Source of the DNA: Centropus unirufus
Lineage: Eukaryota > Chordata > Aves > Cuculiformes > Centropidae
Length of the DNA: 64,000 nucleotides
Assembly: GCA_013397695.1 (NCBI GenBank)
Contig: VYZI01000668.1
Span: 124,001-188,000 of the forward strand
Reading direction: 5' to 3'
A program made the translations under genes and the position numbers. Of the stretch, positions 1 to 10,260 are shown in pieces; the stretch's first letter is position 1; each line of letters opens with the position of its first letter. Under the pieces are notes generated by a model. It was given only the letters and a program-made list of their open reading frames with translations. It had not been told where the DNA came from and ran no database searches.

Positions 1-1188
1 TTGACAAATACTGTTTGTGAATAGCCTTATTGCAGTGTATGATAACTAGGGATGAGAGGATTTGAACTTTAAAAATGCCATGCTTGGTCATTTTGACCTA
101 TTATTTACAGGCAATTACACTTTCCCTCTGCCGTGGCTTAGTAATATTAGATCAAGAATAATTCTGTCATTTTACAGGGGGAAAAAATATTTTCTCTGAT
201 GTATGAACATACTCATTAGTATATTCTGTGCGTTTCCCAGGAGGAACATCCTTGTGCTACAGTGACAGGAAATGTCACAACGCTTCAGATTGATGGAAGA
301 GAAATAAGGAATCTTTCCTCACAACAAAGGATAATGTTTCCCTTCTAGTAAGTGGATTGTTCCCACCAGTCTTGATATGTCTTCCCGTTAAGGAAGACAA
401 ATTCTTCTCAGTGCCAATCTTCTATGGGAACTCTTGAAGTAGGAAGAGTCACTTCTAAGTGACAAGTGCTGCAAGTTTGTAGAAAGAAAATCCCTCCCAT
501 AATGTGAAAAAAAATTCAAAGAGGAAATTTAGCAAACTCAGGTACTGCAGGAACAAAAAGGGCAAAACCACTTCAAAATACTGTATGTGTTACATAGAAA
601 GATTATATGTTCTATAAAGGGTGACAATCTTCAGAGCATGTAGGAAAAAAAATACCGTATCTTATGAATGCAGGCTCTTTGACCTATGTATCCCCATTGC
701 TGCAAAATTAAATCCTTGGACTAATTGCAAATATAAGTTTACCTTATGTGGATTAGAAATTCTCTCAATTCAGTATTTCCAGCAAGCTGTACGTAGAGTC
801 CTATATGTATTTGAAAACTAAATCCTTATTTTCTTGCAATGAATTATGCAGGCACATTCCATTTTCTGTGGGTCTTATCACCTCCTCAGATCTCAGGATA
901 AAAATGGTGATTACAAGCTCTAATAAGAGCCAGGAGGCTGAAATCGCAGAACAGAAATCAGCATTTTTAGGAGAAGCCTCTGAACTGCGTTCTCTGATAT
1001 GACTGAGACATTTCAGATACAATTTATGATTTATATACTTAAAATCACATCCTTCAAAATGTGGTCAAAATTGTAGGTCACTCTGCTATCAAAATTACAC
1101 ACAAATCAAAAGGAAGGACTGCATAAAAAATGTAATTGTTCATAAATTGTATTATAAATTGCGATTATGCTTTTCATTACTTCTTCAG
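1..1188. other. Unique non-coding DNA, no gene seen
   Basis: AT-rich single-copy-looking sequence. Short open frames around 621-1022 overlap on both strands and show no recognisable domain. I see no repeat family. The last 20 bases form the polypyrimidine tract and AG of the candidate exon that follows. Confidence 0.6.
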
Positions 1189-1328
1189 TCTGATTTTGAA
1201 CTTTCTTGGAAATGAAACCAATAAAATGTACGCTGAGCTTGATGTGTCTTCTGGTGGTGGTTGCATTTTTCACCTTTGAGCTCATGAGATGCAAATTTCT
1301 GCTTGGAGACATTTCTGGGCTTATGGAG
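1189..1328 (+). CDS. Candidate first coding exon encoding a signal-anchor N-terminus (unidentified protein)
   Basis: Seen: a pyrimidine-rich tract ends in CAG at 1186-1188. A 23-nt stretch then leads to an ATG at 1212 with G at -3. The frame stays open for 39 codons to GAG, followed directly by GTAAGT at 1329-1334, a near-consensus donor that would leave phase 0. The peptide starts MKPIKC. It has basic residues at 2 and 5, a hydrophobic run at about residues 7-24 (including CLLVVVAFF) and a short polar or basic segment after it. This is the usual shape of a signal peptide or a type II signal anchor, as in Golgi glycosyltransferases and sulfotransferases. I compared it with the N-termini I remember from those families and found no match, so no identity is given. 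The frame stays open past the donor to 1499, so it could also be a chance ORF. No partner exon is recognised downstream. If real, its intron begins at 1329 and runs rightwards. Confidence 0.3.
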
Positions 1329-3081
1329 GTAAGTATGTGGCTCAGGACTGAAGGAATGTTTCATCGCTGCTGGGCTTCACAGGTGAGGTGTTCCTCCAGC
1401 TATTGCACTGACAGCTTCCATCTGGCTAGCCAGCATGCCAGTTGCGCACTCAGCTCAAGCCCTGCACAAAATACACTCATAATAATTGGCTTCCTTTAAA
1501 ATATGTGCAGTGGCAGTCCTGTTGGAGCCATCTCTGTTATCCAGAGATTGGAGCTCTCACCAAGGGTGCTGGAGAAGGGAAGGCTCATTTCCCTCTCCTT
1601 TGCCTAGAGGGGTACAACATCTTTCTCCTCTGCCTTCTCCAGAGACTGAGGACTTAACAGGACTGGGTGTGTGTGGGAATTACAGGAAAGGCTTGTCCTT
1701 CCTTTCTCATGAAGTTTACATGGAAATGATATGTGATTCACTGGGCCATAGAGAGAGAGAGGGCTATGAGCACAGTAAGGCAAGATCCACATGTGACTCT
1801 GAGCTACTCATTCATGCTTTTTTTTAATTCACTGAGGGTGGGAACGGAAGAAGAGCATGACTCTGTAACCCAACAGGTAGGTCACTCCTATAGAGGTGAA
1901 AGATGTGGGTATGTTCCTGTCTCCCTGATTATACACCTGTCATCAGGCAGCTACTTGGACAAAACATAAACACAAGCCCCAGAGAAGGGAGAAGTCAGAG
2001 TGCGTCTCTCTGCTCTACATCTGAGACAGTGGGATATAAAACCTCGCCTCCTTCCTCCGGCCACTGGCATTTAAGTGCAAGGTAGAACCTGAGCCGGAAT
2101 AGAGGAGGATGCCCCAAGTGTGTTTTGGAATAGGTCATTAGGGGAAACACAAGTTTGAATATTCAAATGCAGACATGGAAATGAACCCATGTTTCTGACT
2201 TCTTGGTAGGTCCACCAGCCACAAGGTAAGAGCAAAAAAGGAAAAAAAAAAATGTAGGAAGGGAAAAAAAGTGGCATCTTCTACCATCAAAGTGGAAAAG
2301 AAAGTAGTGATACTCATGGCTCCACCACAGTTTTGGTTTTTTTAGGAAAGAAAGGATGTCGATATCCTCAGGCCCATGAATCAGATTCAGAGAACTCAGT
2401 CGATAGGTGTCTCTTAAGCAAGGTACCATTTAAGAGGCCTCTCTTCCCTTCCTTTCACATCAACTGGCTTATTTTGCTGCTCACTCAGCGTGATGGCAGT
2501 TGTGGATTTCTTCCAGTGGAAAATAGGCAAGTGACATGCATAAGGAACCAAGTGACTCAGGACTGTGGACAGGGAAAAATGTTAGGGAGGTTTGACATGG
2601 GGCATCCTTGAGCATCACTGCCTCGTACATCAGAAAACTCTGCAATAATACACAAAATGCATGTCGCAGAGCACATTAGGCATTTTTCTCCTGGCTCTGT
2701 GAGTTCACCCTAAAAGGGTGATATTCAAGAACTGTGTTGTTGAGGAACAGACCATGGCGAAGGCAAGATGTGGAAAGGAGCCAAACAGAATGTGTTGTAG
2801 CATTTCCCACTGAAAATTGCTAAAGGAGTTCTGAAATACCCACCAAGTAAGATAAAATGTAAGAAATCAGGAAATTGGATTTGGTACAACAGTTTCATTG
2901 CAAATCTAAAATGACAGTGATTTCAAGTGAAGAGCCTCTTGCCTGGTATGGCTTATGCTTGGCCTATAAGTGTATTTCTATGTTAAACTCAGTTTCTTCT
3001 GTGATCTGATTTATTCCTGACTTGCAACAAGATCTCTTCAACACACTGCAAATCTGGACATCAACATCACTTTGTCCTAAG
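1329..3081. other. Unique non-coding DNA, no gene seen
   Basis: No exon, RNA gene or repeat family is recognised. A purine-rich A/G stretch lies at about 2227-2271. A TATAAAA at about 2035, next to a short GC-richer patch, is not supported by any downstream exon. Confidence 0.55.
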
Positions 3082-3661
3082 TGTCCTGGTTTTGGCTTCC
3101 TGTCCTGATTTTGGCTGGGGTAGAGTTAACTTTCTTCTTAGTAGCTAATATAGTGCTGTGTTTTGGATTTAATATAATGTTGATAACACATTGATGGTTT
3201 TAGTTGTTGTTAATTATCACTTATACTAAGTCAAGGCCCTTTCTGCCTCACACCACCCCACCAGCAAGTAGGCTGGGGGCATGCAAGAGGTTGGGAGGGT
3301 ACAGAGCCAGGAGAGGTAACCCCAGCTGCCCTAACAAATATTCCATGCTATACGACGTCATGTTCAAGGCAAAAAACGCTGGGGGAAGAAGAAGGAAAGG
3401 ATGGACATTTGAAGTTATAGTATTTGTCTTCCCAAGTAATTATTATGCAAGATAGGGCCCTACTTTCCTGCAGATGGCTGAACAGTTGCCTCTGAATGGG
3501 TGGTAGTGGATTAATTCAGTTTACTTTATTTGCATGTGTGGCCTTTGCTTTACCTATTAAATTGTCTAAATCAACATTTTTTCTCATTTTTAACCTTCCA
3601 GTTCTCTCCCCCTTCCCATTAGCAGGAGATTGATTGAGTGGCTCTATGGTGCTACTGCAAC
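3082..3661 (+). mobile_element. Solo LTR of an avian ERV-L-type endogenous retrovirus, degraded
   Basis: Seen: the region begins TGTCCTGGTTTTGGC and continues with a TGGGGTAGAGTTAACTTTCT-like block, a GTGCTGTGTTTTGGATTTA block and a GATAACACA block. An ATTCCATGCTATACGACGTC-like block follows near 3340-3360. The variant polyadenylation signal ATTAAA lies at 3556-3561, and the TTCTCTCCCCCTTCCCATT block lies near the 3' end. This order matches the common bird ERV-L LTR as I remember it, in plus orientation. No internal gag, pol or env-like frame and no second LTR lie on either side, so it is a solo LTR left by recombination. The 3' end is diverged past about 3653, so the boundary is approximate, and no target-site duplication can be read. 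The 5' terminal block occurs twice (3082 and 3101). Confidence 0.8.
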
Positions 3662-4551
3662 ACTTGGATATATCGCATCTTTGAACCTGTCTTCTGCATT
3701 TTGCTGTTCTGCAGAGGTGAGTGTCCCATCTGGACTAAAGTACTCTGGCCAGGATTGTTAATGCAGGGATGGTTCCTCAACTCAGAAAGAAAATCACCCT
3801 TTAGTTTTTGAGAGGGCTGTGTTTTCCATGAGGCTGTGTTTGAAAAGCTAGCCATGGTCTAATGTCAAGTCTACTGTTTCCTGGTACTTATAACAGATGA
3901 ATCAGATAAAGCTCTTGAAAAGTTTGTGAGCTGTTATTTCCTGAAGCAAAACAAAACTAGAAGACTACAGACGGCCCCGCACTGCTGAACCTGTCTATTC
4001 ACTTCTACAAATGGAGAAGCACCTCTGAAACATCCATCATTCATGGATGTAATTCTCAGTCAGTCACATATTAGATAGATGCAATTTCACTGGTCTAGCC
4101 AAATGCTTTGGATTGTTGCTTATCCTCAGAGCCTTCAAAATGTGCCTGACAGCAAACCCTCAATACTGAAATAAAATCAGATTTGTCTTATGTCATGTTT
4201 GTCCTTCTGCTTTAAGGAACAAGAATGCAAGGTTTCTGTGAGCTCAATGTGATGATTTAATACACTTGGAAAAAAGAAAGTTCTTGTCTCAGTTGCTTTA
4301 TCTCTCAGTCAGTTCTTGTGAAAAGCTACAGTGTTCCTCAGTAATTTCCAGTAATTAGAAAATAAGACCTAATCTACAGTATCTGGGTAAAACTTGCAAA
4401 CACACATTGTCTAGGAGAATTTACATCTATATATATCCGAGTACAAGAAGTCCATATGGTCCAAACTGATTTATTTTTTGTTTCGGAATATACTCAGAAA
4501 AAAGCATGCACAGTTTTTTTCTGCAGGACCATGGGACGTGGTACCCTGCCT

Positions 4552-4575
4552 TTTGTGTCAGACCCCTGACACAAA
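4552..4575. repeat. Perfect 10-bp inverted repeat, 4-nt loop
   Basis: TTTGTGTCAG at 4552-4561 is the exact reverse complement of CTGACACAAA at 4566-4575, with ACCC between them. It could fold as a stable hairpin. No adjacent gene or terminator function is evident. Confidence 0.7.
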
Positions 4576-5883
4576 CAGGTGCTCTCCTTGCAAATGGAAC
4601 GAGTCCTCAGACACATCAAAGTGCAGGATAAAGTTTTGTAACACGGTTTTATACCTCTCTCTTCCATCACACACAAAGGAGCAGCTTCCAGCAGATGCAC
4701 TGCCTGAACTCCAAGCTGCTCCCAGAAATGCAGATCCGGGACTGGAGGCCCATGTCCCTCATCAGACACTGTGTGGCCTGGCAACGCTGTGCCCTGCTCA
4801 AATTTTTTCACAGGGACGCTGTTTGAAAATTGCTACTGCTGAGCTGTGCCGTAGCACTCAAGTTGTATGTTGTGGCCAGAGACTCTCAGAACAACTGAGA
4901 GAAAAAAGGTGTTGCAAATTTATCTTGCTAGGCTTGGTGGACTTCTCATTAATTAGGTGTGCATGGTTCTATCTGAGAGGACTTTGTCAAGTTCTCATGC
5001 TATTTTATGTTGTCTTGTACCGGCACCATGAACTCATTTGGTATTCATTCAGTCTTGCATACCTTTCCCACTGGAATGGCATGGTAATTTAGAATTATTT
5101 ATGTGCAAAGTGAAGAATATGTTGAGGAAAAGAGAACCTGACATTTCATTGACTGGGCAACCTGAAACAATTGGTTAAATCAGTAAAGTAAGATTAAGAG
5201 CTGTGTATAAGAGGCATGCATGAAGCATGAAAAATGCAAGTGGATGCCTACCAGGCCTTTTTACAAAGTGCAAAAAATGCTAGCAAGCATTTGTATTTAG
5301 GAAGCTGCATGTGATCTAAACGAATAAAAGTATTGCAATTATCATTTTTATCTGCACTTAAAGTGAAAGAATATTCTGCTTCAAATAAGAATGTTTGGAC
5401 TGAAAGTGTCACCCTACCTCCTGTGGTGTTTCTTCTAATTTCAGTAACCACCCCAAAATACTGATAGGAAAGATATTTTTAAAAATTATCATTCCCATTT
5501 GGTAAGAGGAATTTAGCTTTGAAATAAGCCTAAACAAGACACAGCTTTCTGAGATGAAAGACTATTTGTTAGCTATATGGTGATATTACACAATTGGTCG
5601 TTTGGAAAAATGGCCATGCCATTTGTCAAAGAAGAGAAATGCAGAGCAATTCAGCAGTTAGAGTGGAAGCATACAGCCAGGCATCACATTGTATGTAGAG
5701 AGAAGTGCTTGATAAATGACAATTCCCTTAACATATACACACATATCTCTCAGAAATTGCCCATATTATAAAATTTTCTTATATATTGTTATTTTTATGA
5801 AGTCCCTAGTGATAAGCTTTATGGTACAAGAAACAGGTAGAGATTGAGTGGCAATGTGGTATCAGATGGCAAGTGCCAGGACA

Positions 5884-5923
5884 CAGTGAAATAGTGGAAA
5901 TATTCTCAGTGAAATAATGGAAA
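5884..5923. repeat. Short tandem duplication, period 23 bp
   Basis: CAGTGAAATAGTGGAAA (5884-5900) recurs as CAGTGAAATAATGGAAA (5907-5923), with 16 of 17 bases equal. It is a local replication-slippage type duplication in non-coding DNA. Confidence 0.75.
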
Positions 5924-7023
5924 GCTTTTGCTGTCTACAGCATTCCCTATGGGCAAGAAAACCTATCAAAATTCTGTTGTGAATATGACAATAAAAACAA
6001 ATGTGAATGATGAAAATAAATAAAATTATCTAAGCCTTCTGAAGTGAATTAATATAAATAAAAGCAAATTATAGGTTCACAAAGCTCCATATCATGTTCT
6101 TAACAGCTCTTGTTTTTGCAGCCCACTAGCTGCCAGAGCCTAGACAGAAGGCACTGAAATCATGTTGGTGTTAGCTTATTCTTGAGAGAGAGACTCATGC
6201 CTGATATGAATGTGGTGATGCAGCTACCAATCCAAGTAGCTACACGACAAAGTAAACCTTAAAACCATGGACCTTAAAATCATATCTGGGTGCAGAATTC
6301 TGAGGGGGAGGCCTCACAAAGGGACACCCTTTTTCTCTGAAAGAGGAAACTTCTGACAATAATCTTGTCATCAAAATCTGTAAAGCTTTCCTGTTGTGGC
6401 AAGACTTACTGGTTCAGAAACATGATATTTAACCTCTTGATGCTGGCATTATTTTGACGTTCACTCAATCTTTCTTAACCTGGATTTTCAGTGGATGTAA
6501 TAACTACAGCTGTCAGAAAGAGGATGTGTGATCACAAATGGCACAGGAGATGAAACCTCTTAAGAGGTTGCCAGTAGAATAAGAATTTGTGAGTTGCTGG
6601 TGCCTTTGGGGCAACAGGAGTCATAAGCCTAGGAATGCAGCTGGAAATGCAGCTACAAATTGATTAATGGGCTTGGGAATTAGGAATTCCTGCCTCAAAA
6701 GTGAGGTCTCTCCTCCAACTTTCAGTTATTTCTCATTTCTATCTAAAAATAAAGCTGTATGAACACCAATGTCATAAGACTACAATGATGTGGACTTCAC
6801 TGTGATTACTTTTTCACTATAAGTGAGTTGTTTTCACAGCTACTCAGCCAAAAAGTGCATTTCAATACAACAGCAACTTAATAAGATTTTTTTAAAAAAT
6901 CAGTATGATGGGCTTTATGTGAATTCATCCATATGAAATATTGTTTTCAGTGCTGTTAACATCCATTCATTTCTATTTAACCTTTTGGTTCTTGAGTTGT
7001 CAATGGCAAAGTAACTGTGCTTA

Positions 7024-7345
7024 AAGGGACTTCTGAAGGTCTCCTAGTTCAACTTGCTGCTCCAAGCTTTAGTGGTAGACTGGGTTTCTCAGAATTTTTC
7101 TGGACAATTTCTTGCGATGATGATCTTTACTTAGTGGGGAAAATCTTCCTTTAGATCCTCTCAGAAATTCAGTTTCTGACTGTTGCCTCTTATCTTTTCA
7201 CTGTGTACCTTTGAGAAGACTCTGGTCTCCTCTCTTCCTCCTACCCATAGGTCTTGCCCCTGGTTTTCTCTTCTCTAGGTTGAAGAAACCTGCTCCCTCA
7301 GTCTCCCCTCATACGTCATGTGCTGCAATCCTCAAACTTTCCTCT
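7024..7345 (-). mobile_element. CR1: Old CR1 LINE fragment (3' region), diverged
   Basis: Read on the plus strand it shows the reverse complement of the CR1 3' region in the right order. First comes a GGTCTCCTAGTTCAAC block, then an ATCCTCTCAGAAATTCAG-type middle, then TGAGAAGACTCTGGTCTCC. Next comes CTTCTCTAGGTTGAAGAAAC and a final TGCTCCCTCAGTCTCCCCTC block. The copy therefore lies on the minus strand. It is more diverged than the two copies near 23 kb and lacks the 8-bp tail repeats, so it is older. It is 5'-truncated and non-functional. Confidence 0.8.
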
Positions 7346-9608
7346 CCAGTGAGAAGCAGTGATTTCAAATATTGTTTGCTAAATGCTAGAAGATTTAAAG
7401 AAGTGAACCCAACAAATTGCCCCTGAGCTACAGGGCTGAAAGATGTTTTCCCTCCATTCTTGTGGTGAAGGAGTGAGAGGGGCCATGTGGTTCATGCAGG
7501 CACCATTTCTCTGTCAAGTAGGGTCAAAATGTTACATTACTGTATGAATGAATCCATCAGTTTAGAGACTTGGCTGTGATACATCCACTTTTACTCCTCA
7601 AAGACTGGCTCTGAATTTAATTTTATATGAAAACTTACAGTGAGTTCAGGGTATAAATCTATTACTATTAACTTACTGTCTGATTCCCTTTTTTACTCAG
7701 TCAAGGAAAGATTTGGGTTTCTAGTTTTGGGGATGTGGAAGGCAGTGTTTAATACATTCCTTGCAAAGCTGGAATATGGTTGAACTCTTTGTCTGAGTGA
7801 AGTCCATAACCAAACTAAACCCCATCCTGCTGAGTAAACTCCACTCTCCCCTAGAAGGTTGCAGGTAATCATATTTGCTTCCTTCAGCACAGTCTAAATG
7901 GATCTTCTCAGTATTCAGAAAGCTGCTCTGTGACTGAAGCATTTTCATTACTGTATACCCAGGTTTGGATACTTAACAAATCTGATTTTCTAGAAATATG
8001 AGCTGAACACTGAGTAAAAACTGGGATGATTGAACAGCCTAACAATCGAATATCCCTGCAGCCCAAGTACTTCTGAAAGTTTAGATAAAAACGTACCCCT
8101 TCCGAATTTACTAAACTAATTGCATCCAAAAACAGCTAATCAGCTTTTTCACTGCAGTTGATGAATGTATCTTTGTGTTTCTCCCTTTATCATATACAGT
8201 GCAAAAAGTGGGAATTAGGCAGAATAGGTCAACGAGATTTTCAGACAATCACAGGAATAAATTATGGGCTGAAGTGCCGAGAAGCCTCCTTTTTCTCTTC
8301 CTGGTACACGATGTGCTTATTTGTATCAGTGCAACCATATATAAAAACTGTAATCACTTGGGAGCAGAGAATTCTCCCTCAGCATCATTCTGAAATCCCT
8401 CTGCTCAGGTGATGAATAACCTACATGAATTCCAACAATGAAGAACCAGAACCGGTAGGATTGTTTCATTGGAAAGAAGCTGTAAAGCCAAAAATCTTTG
8501 TCTGCTGAGCCTGCAAAATTCAAAATAAGTTCCAAATTTTGTTTCTTTTTACAGTTGTGAAGCATTACAAGTGACAGGCTAATCTTGCTAGCACAGGAGC
8601 TGATGTTTGTGAATCTGAAAAATACGGGAAGGTGTCCTTGCAGGCAAGTCTTTCATAACCAGACAGAGGTTGTCAGTAAGTCCATCAACTTTACTTGTTT
8701 TCCTGGACACTTCTTTCATTTGATACATTATCCGTCTATGCATATTATCTACCAGAATCGCTAAGGAGCTGCACAAAGCTGGGATCTTCCATCAGATGAC
8801 TTGGATGATTCCCAAGAATTCAATATTTGCAGTGAAATGCAATTGATCTCAAGGATGAATGTGAGCCCAGTATATTAGAGAAGGAGAGCAAAATGGAGAG
8901 AGGAGAGTCCTTGTGAGGTCATCAAATCAATCCTTCAGCCCTAAGTCAGTGCCAAATACATCTGCACCACTTCAGACATGACAAAGAGATCAAAAAGGAT
9001 CTCTAACTCTAGCATTATTCATCCCCAGCCTTTTGCAGTGCAGGGTAGGGTTGTACAGGGTGCCCTGGTGGAGATGAGCCAGATCCCTGGGGCTGGGCAG
9101 GAGTGATGGGGTCCCTGGGAGGCTGCTTACATCAGTTGAGGCAGATCAGTGCCCACAGGGCCTGAACCCAGGGAGAACTGCTCTTTGAAACCCAATTCTC
9201 CATGACAATCAGGACCATCTTCCATCTGGGCCAGAAAGAAACAATAACTGCTTTAACTAAACGAAGAACCAAGGTGGTTGGTCTGCTTCTACATGACCCT
9301 GGACATTCTGATCAGCTAGCCTTACTGCCTTTCTCCCTGTGTTTTTCTGTCTGTCCAGTAACTGATGTGGGCAAAGAACCAAGATGATTGCTCCTTTCTT
9401 GCTTTTTTTCAATAAGCAGCTGAACTTGGAAAGGTTTGTTGTTTGTGGGCTGACACGGGTGTGCACAGAGGCTGCCGCAGGCTGCCTGAGCCACGAGGTG
9501 TTCAGAGGTTTACACACCTGTAGGTTAATGCACAAAGGGCAGCTCTTGATGAAAAGTCACCTAGATATGGTTAACCAACCACCATCAAGGTGTCAGAGAT
9601 TTGAGAGA

Positions 9609-9635
9609 TTTCTATTTCTATTTTCTATTTCTATT
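9609..9635. repeat. TTTCTA-type microsatellite
   Basis: Four to five imperfect copies of a 6-bp TTTCTA unit in a row. It lies in non-coding DNA. Confidence 0.8.
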
Positions 9636-10200
9636 ACCATGTTCCCTGTACTTGTAATTTCTCAGATGAAGGTAAGGTATGTCTTGTTCTTTACCAGCAA
9701 AGGTTTAGCTGTTCTTACAGTTTCCAAAGTGGAATATAAAAATGAAAACTCTTGTCAGGCAGATGTGTACCACCAGTAATTGATGCTCCTGCAAGAGATA
9801 ATACCTGAAGAGGATCAATTAGCAACATTTCTCCTTTCATCATAAATCTCAGTAAATTAGGAAACAGTATGAAAGTTGAAAGAAAGATAAATTAGTATCA
9901 TTATGAGGAGTGAGGTGTGATTCAATGATAGGATACAGCAGGGCGGGTAACACGTCAGGCCAGCACTGAACTGAGGGCGACTCATTTCATCGTTGCCAGC
10001 TTCCCAGCCCATAGGAGTGGTAATCCAGAAGTTAAACATAGATCCTGAGCTATGCCGTCACAATGCTAAAAATTACAGTTAGGAGGATTAACCACACTGA
10101 TCCCTAAGAGTGAACTCAGAATAATCTCTGAAATTATGAGCTTGTAATTAGCCCGAGGGATGACAGCTGACAGTCATGTGACAGTCGGTCACATTCACCC

Positions 10201-10260
10201 CTGGTATAAGTCAGAAGCATTTCATTGACTTCCATTGAAACGTGACTCTCCTGATATCAG
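10201..10260. mobile_element. Decayed palindrome, possible ancient MITE relic
   Basis: The 60-bp segment runs from CTGGTATAAGTCAG to CTGATATCAG and folds on itself around a centre near 10230, where CATTGACTTCCATTG is almost self-complementary. The two arms agree at the outer ends and in the TTTCATTGA / TTTCAATGG part, with mismatches and a small shift between. Short palindromic DNA-transposon relics with a CATTGACTTCAATG-like core occur in amniotes such as turtles and crocodilians. Placing this segment with them rests on memory and is unverified. Confidence 0.35.

Larger units (their letters stand above)
3662..7023. other. Unique non-coding DNA, no gene seen
   Basis: The longest open frame of the window lies here (4478-5092, plus, 204 codons). 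It lacks an early ATG, matches no family I know and overlaps an open frame on the other strand, so it is not called as a gene. The stretch also holds a small hairpin at 4552-4575 and a short tandem duplication at 5884-5923, listed separately. Nothing else is recognised. Confidence 0.55.

Noticed and set aside
2030..2100. TATAAAA followed by a GC-richer stretch as a core promoter
   Set aside because: There is no downstream exon, no CpG enrichment and no supporting motifs. TATA-like strings are expected in this AT-rich DNA.
4478..5092. 204-codon open frame as a protein-coding gene
   Set aside because: It has no ATG near its start, no recognisable domain and no splice context, and the opposite strand is also open. 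It is best treated as chance or a decayed element.
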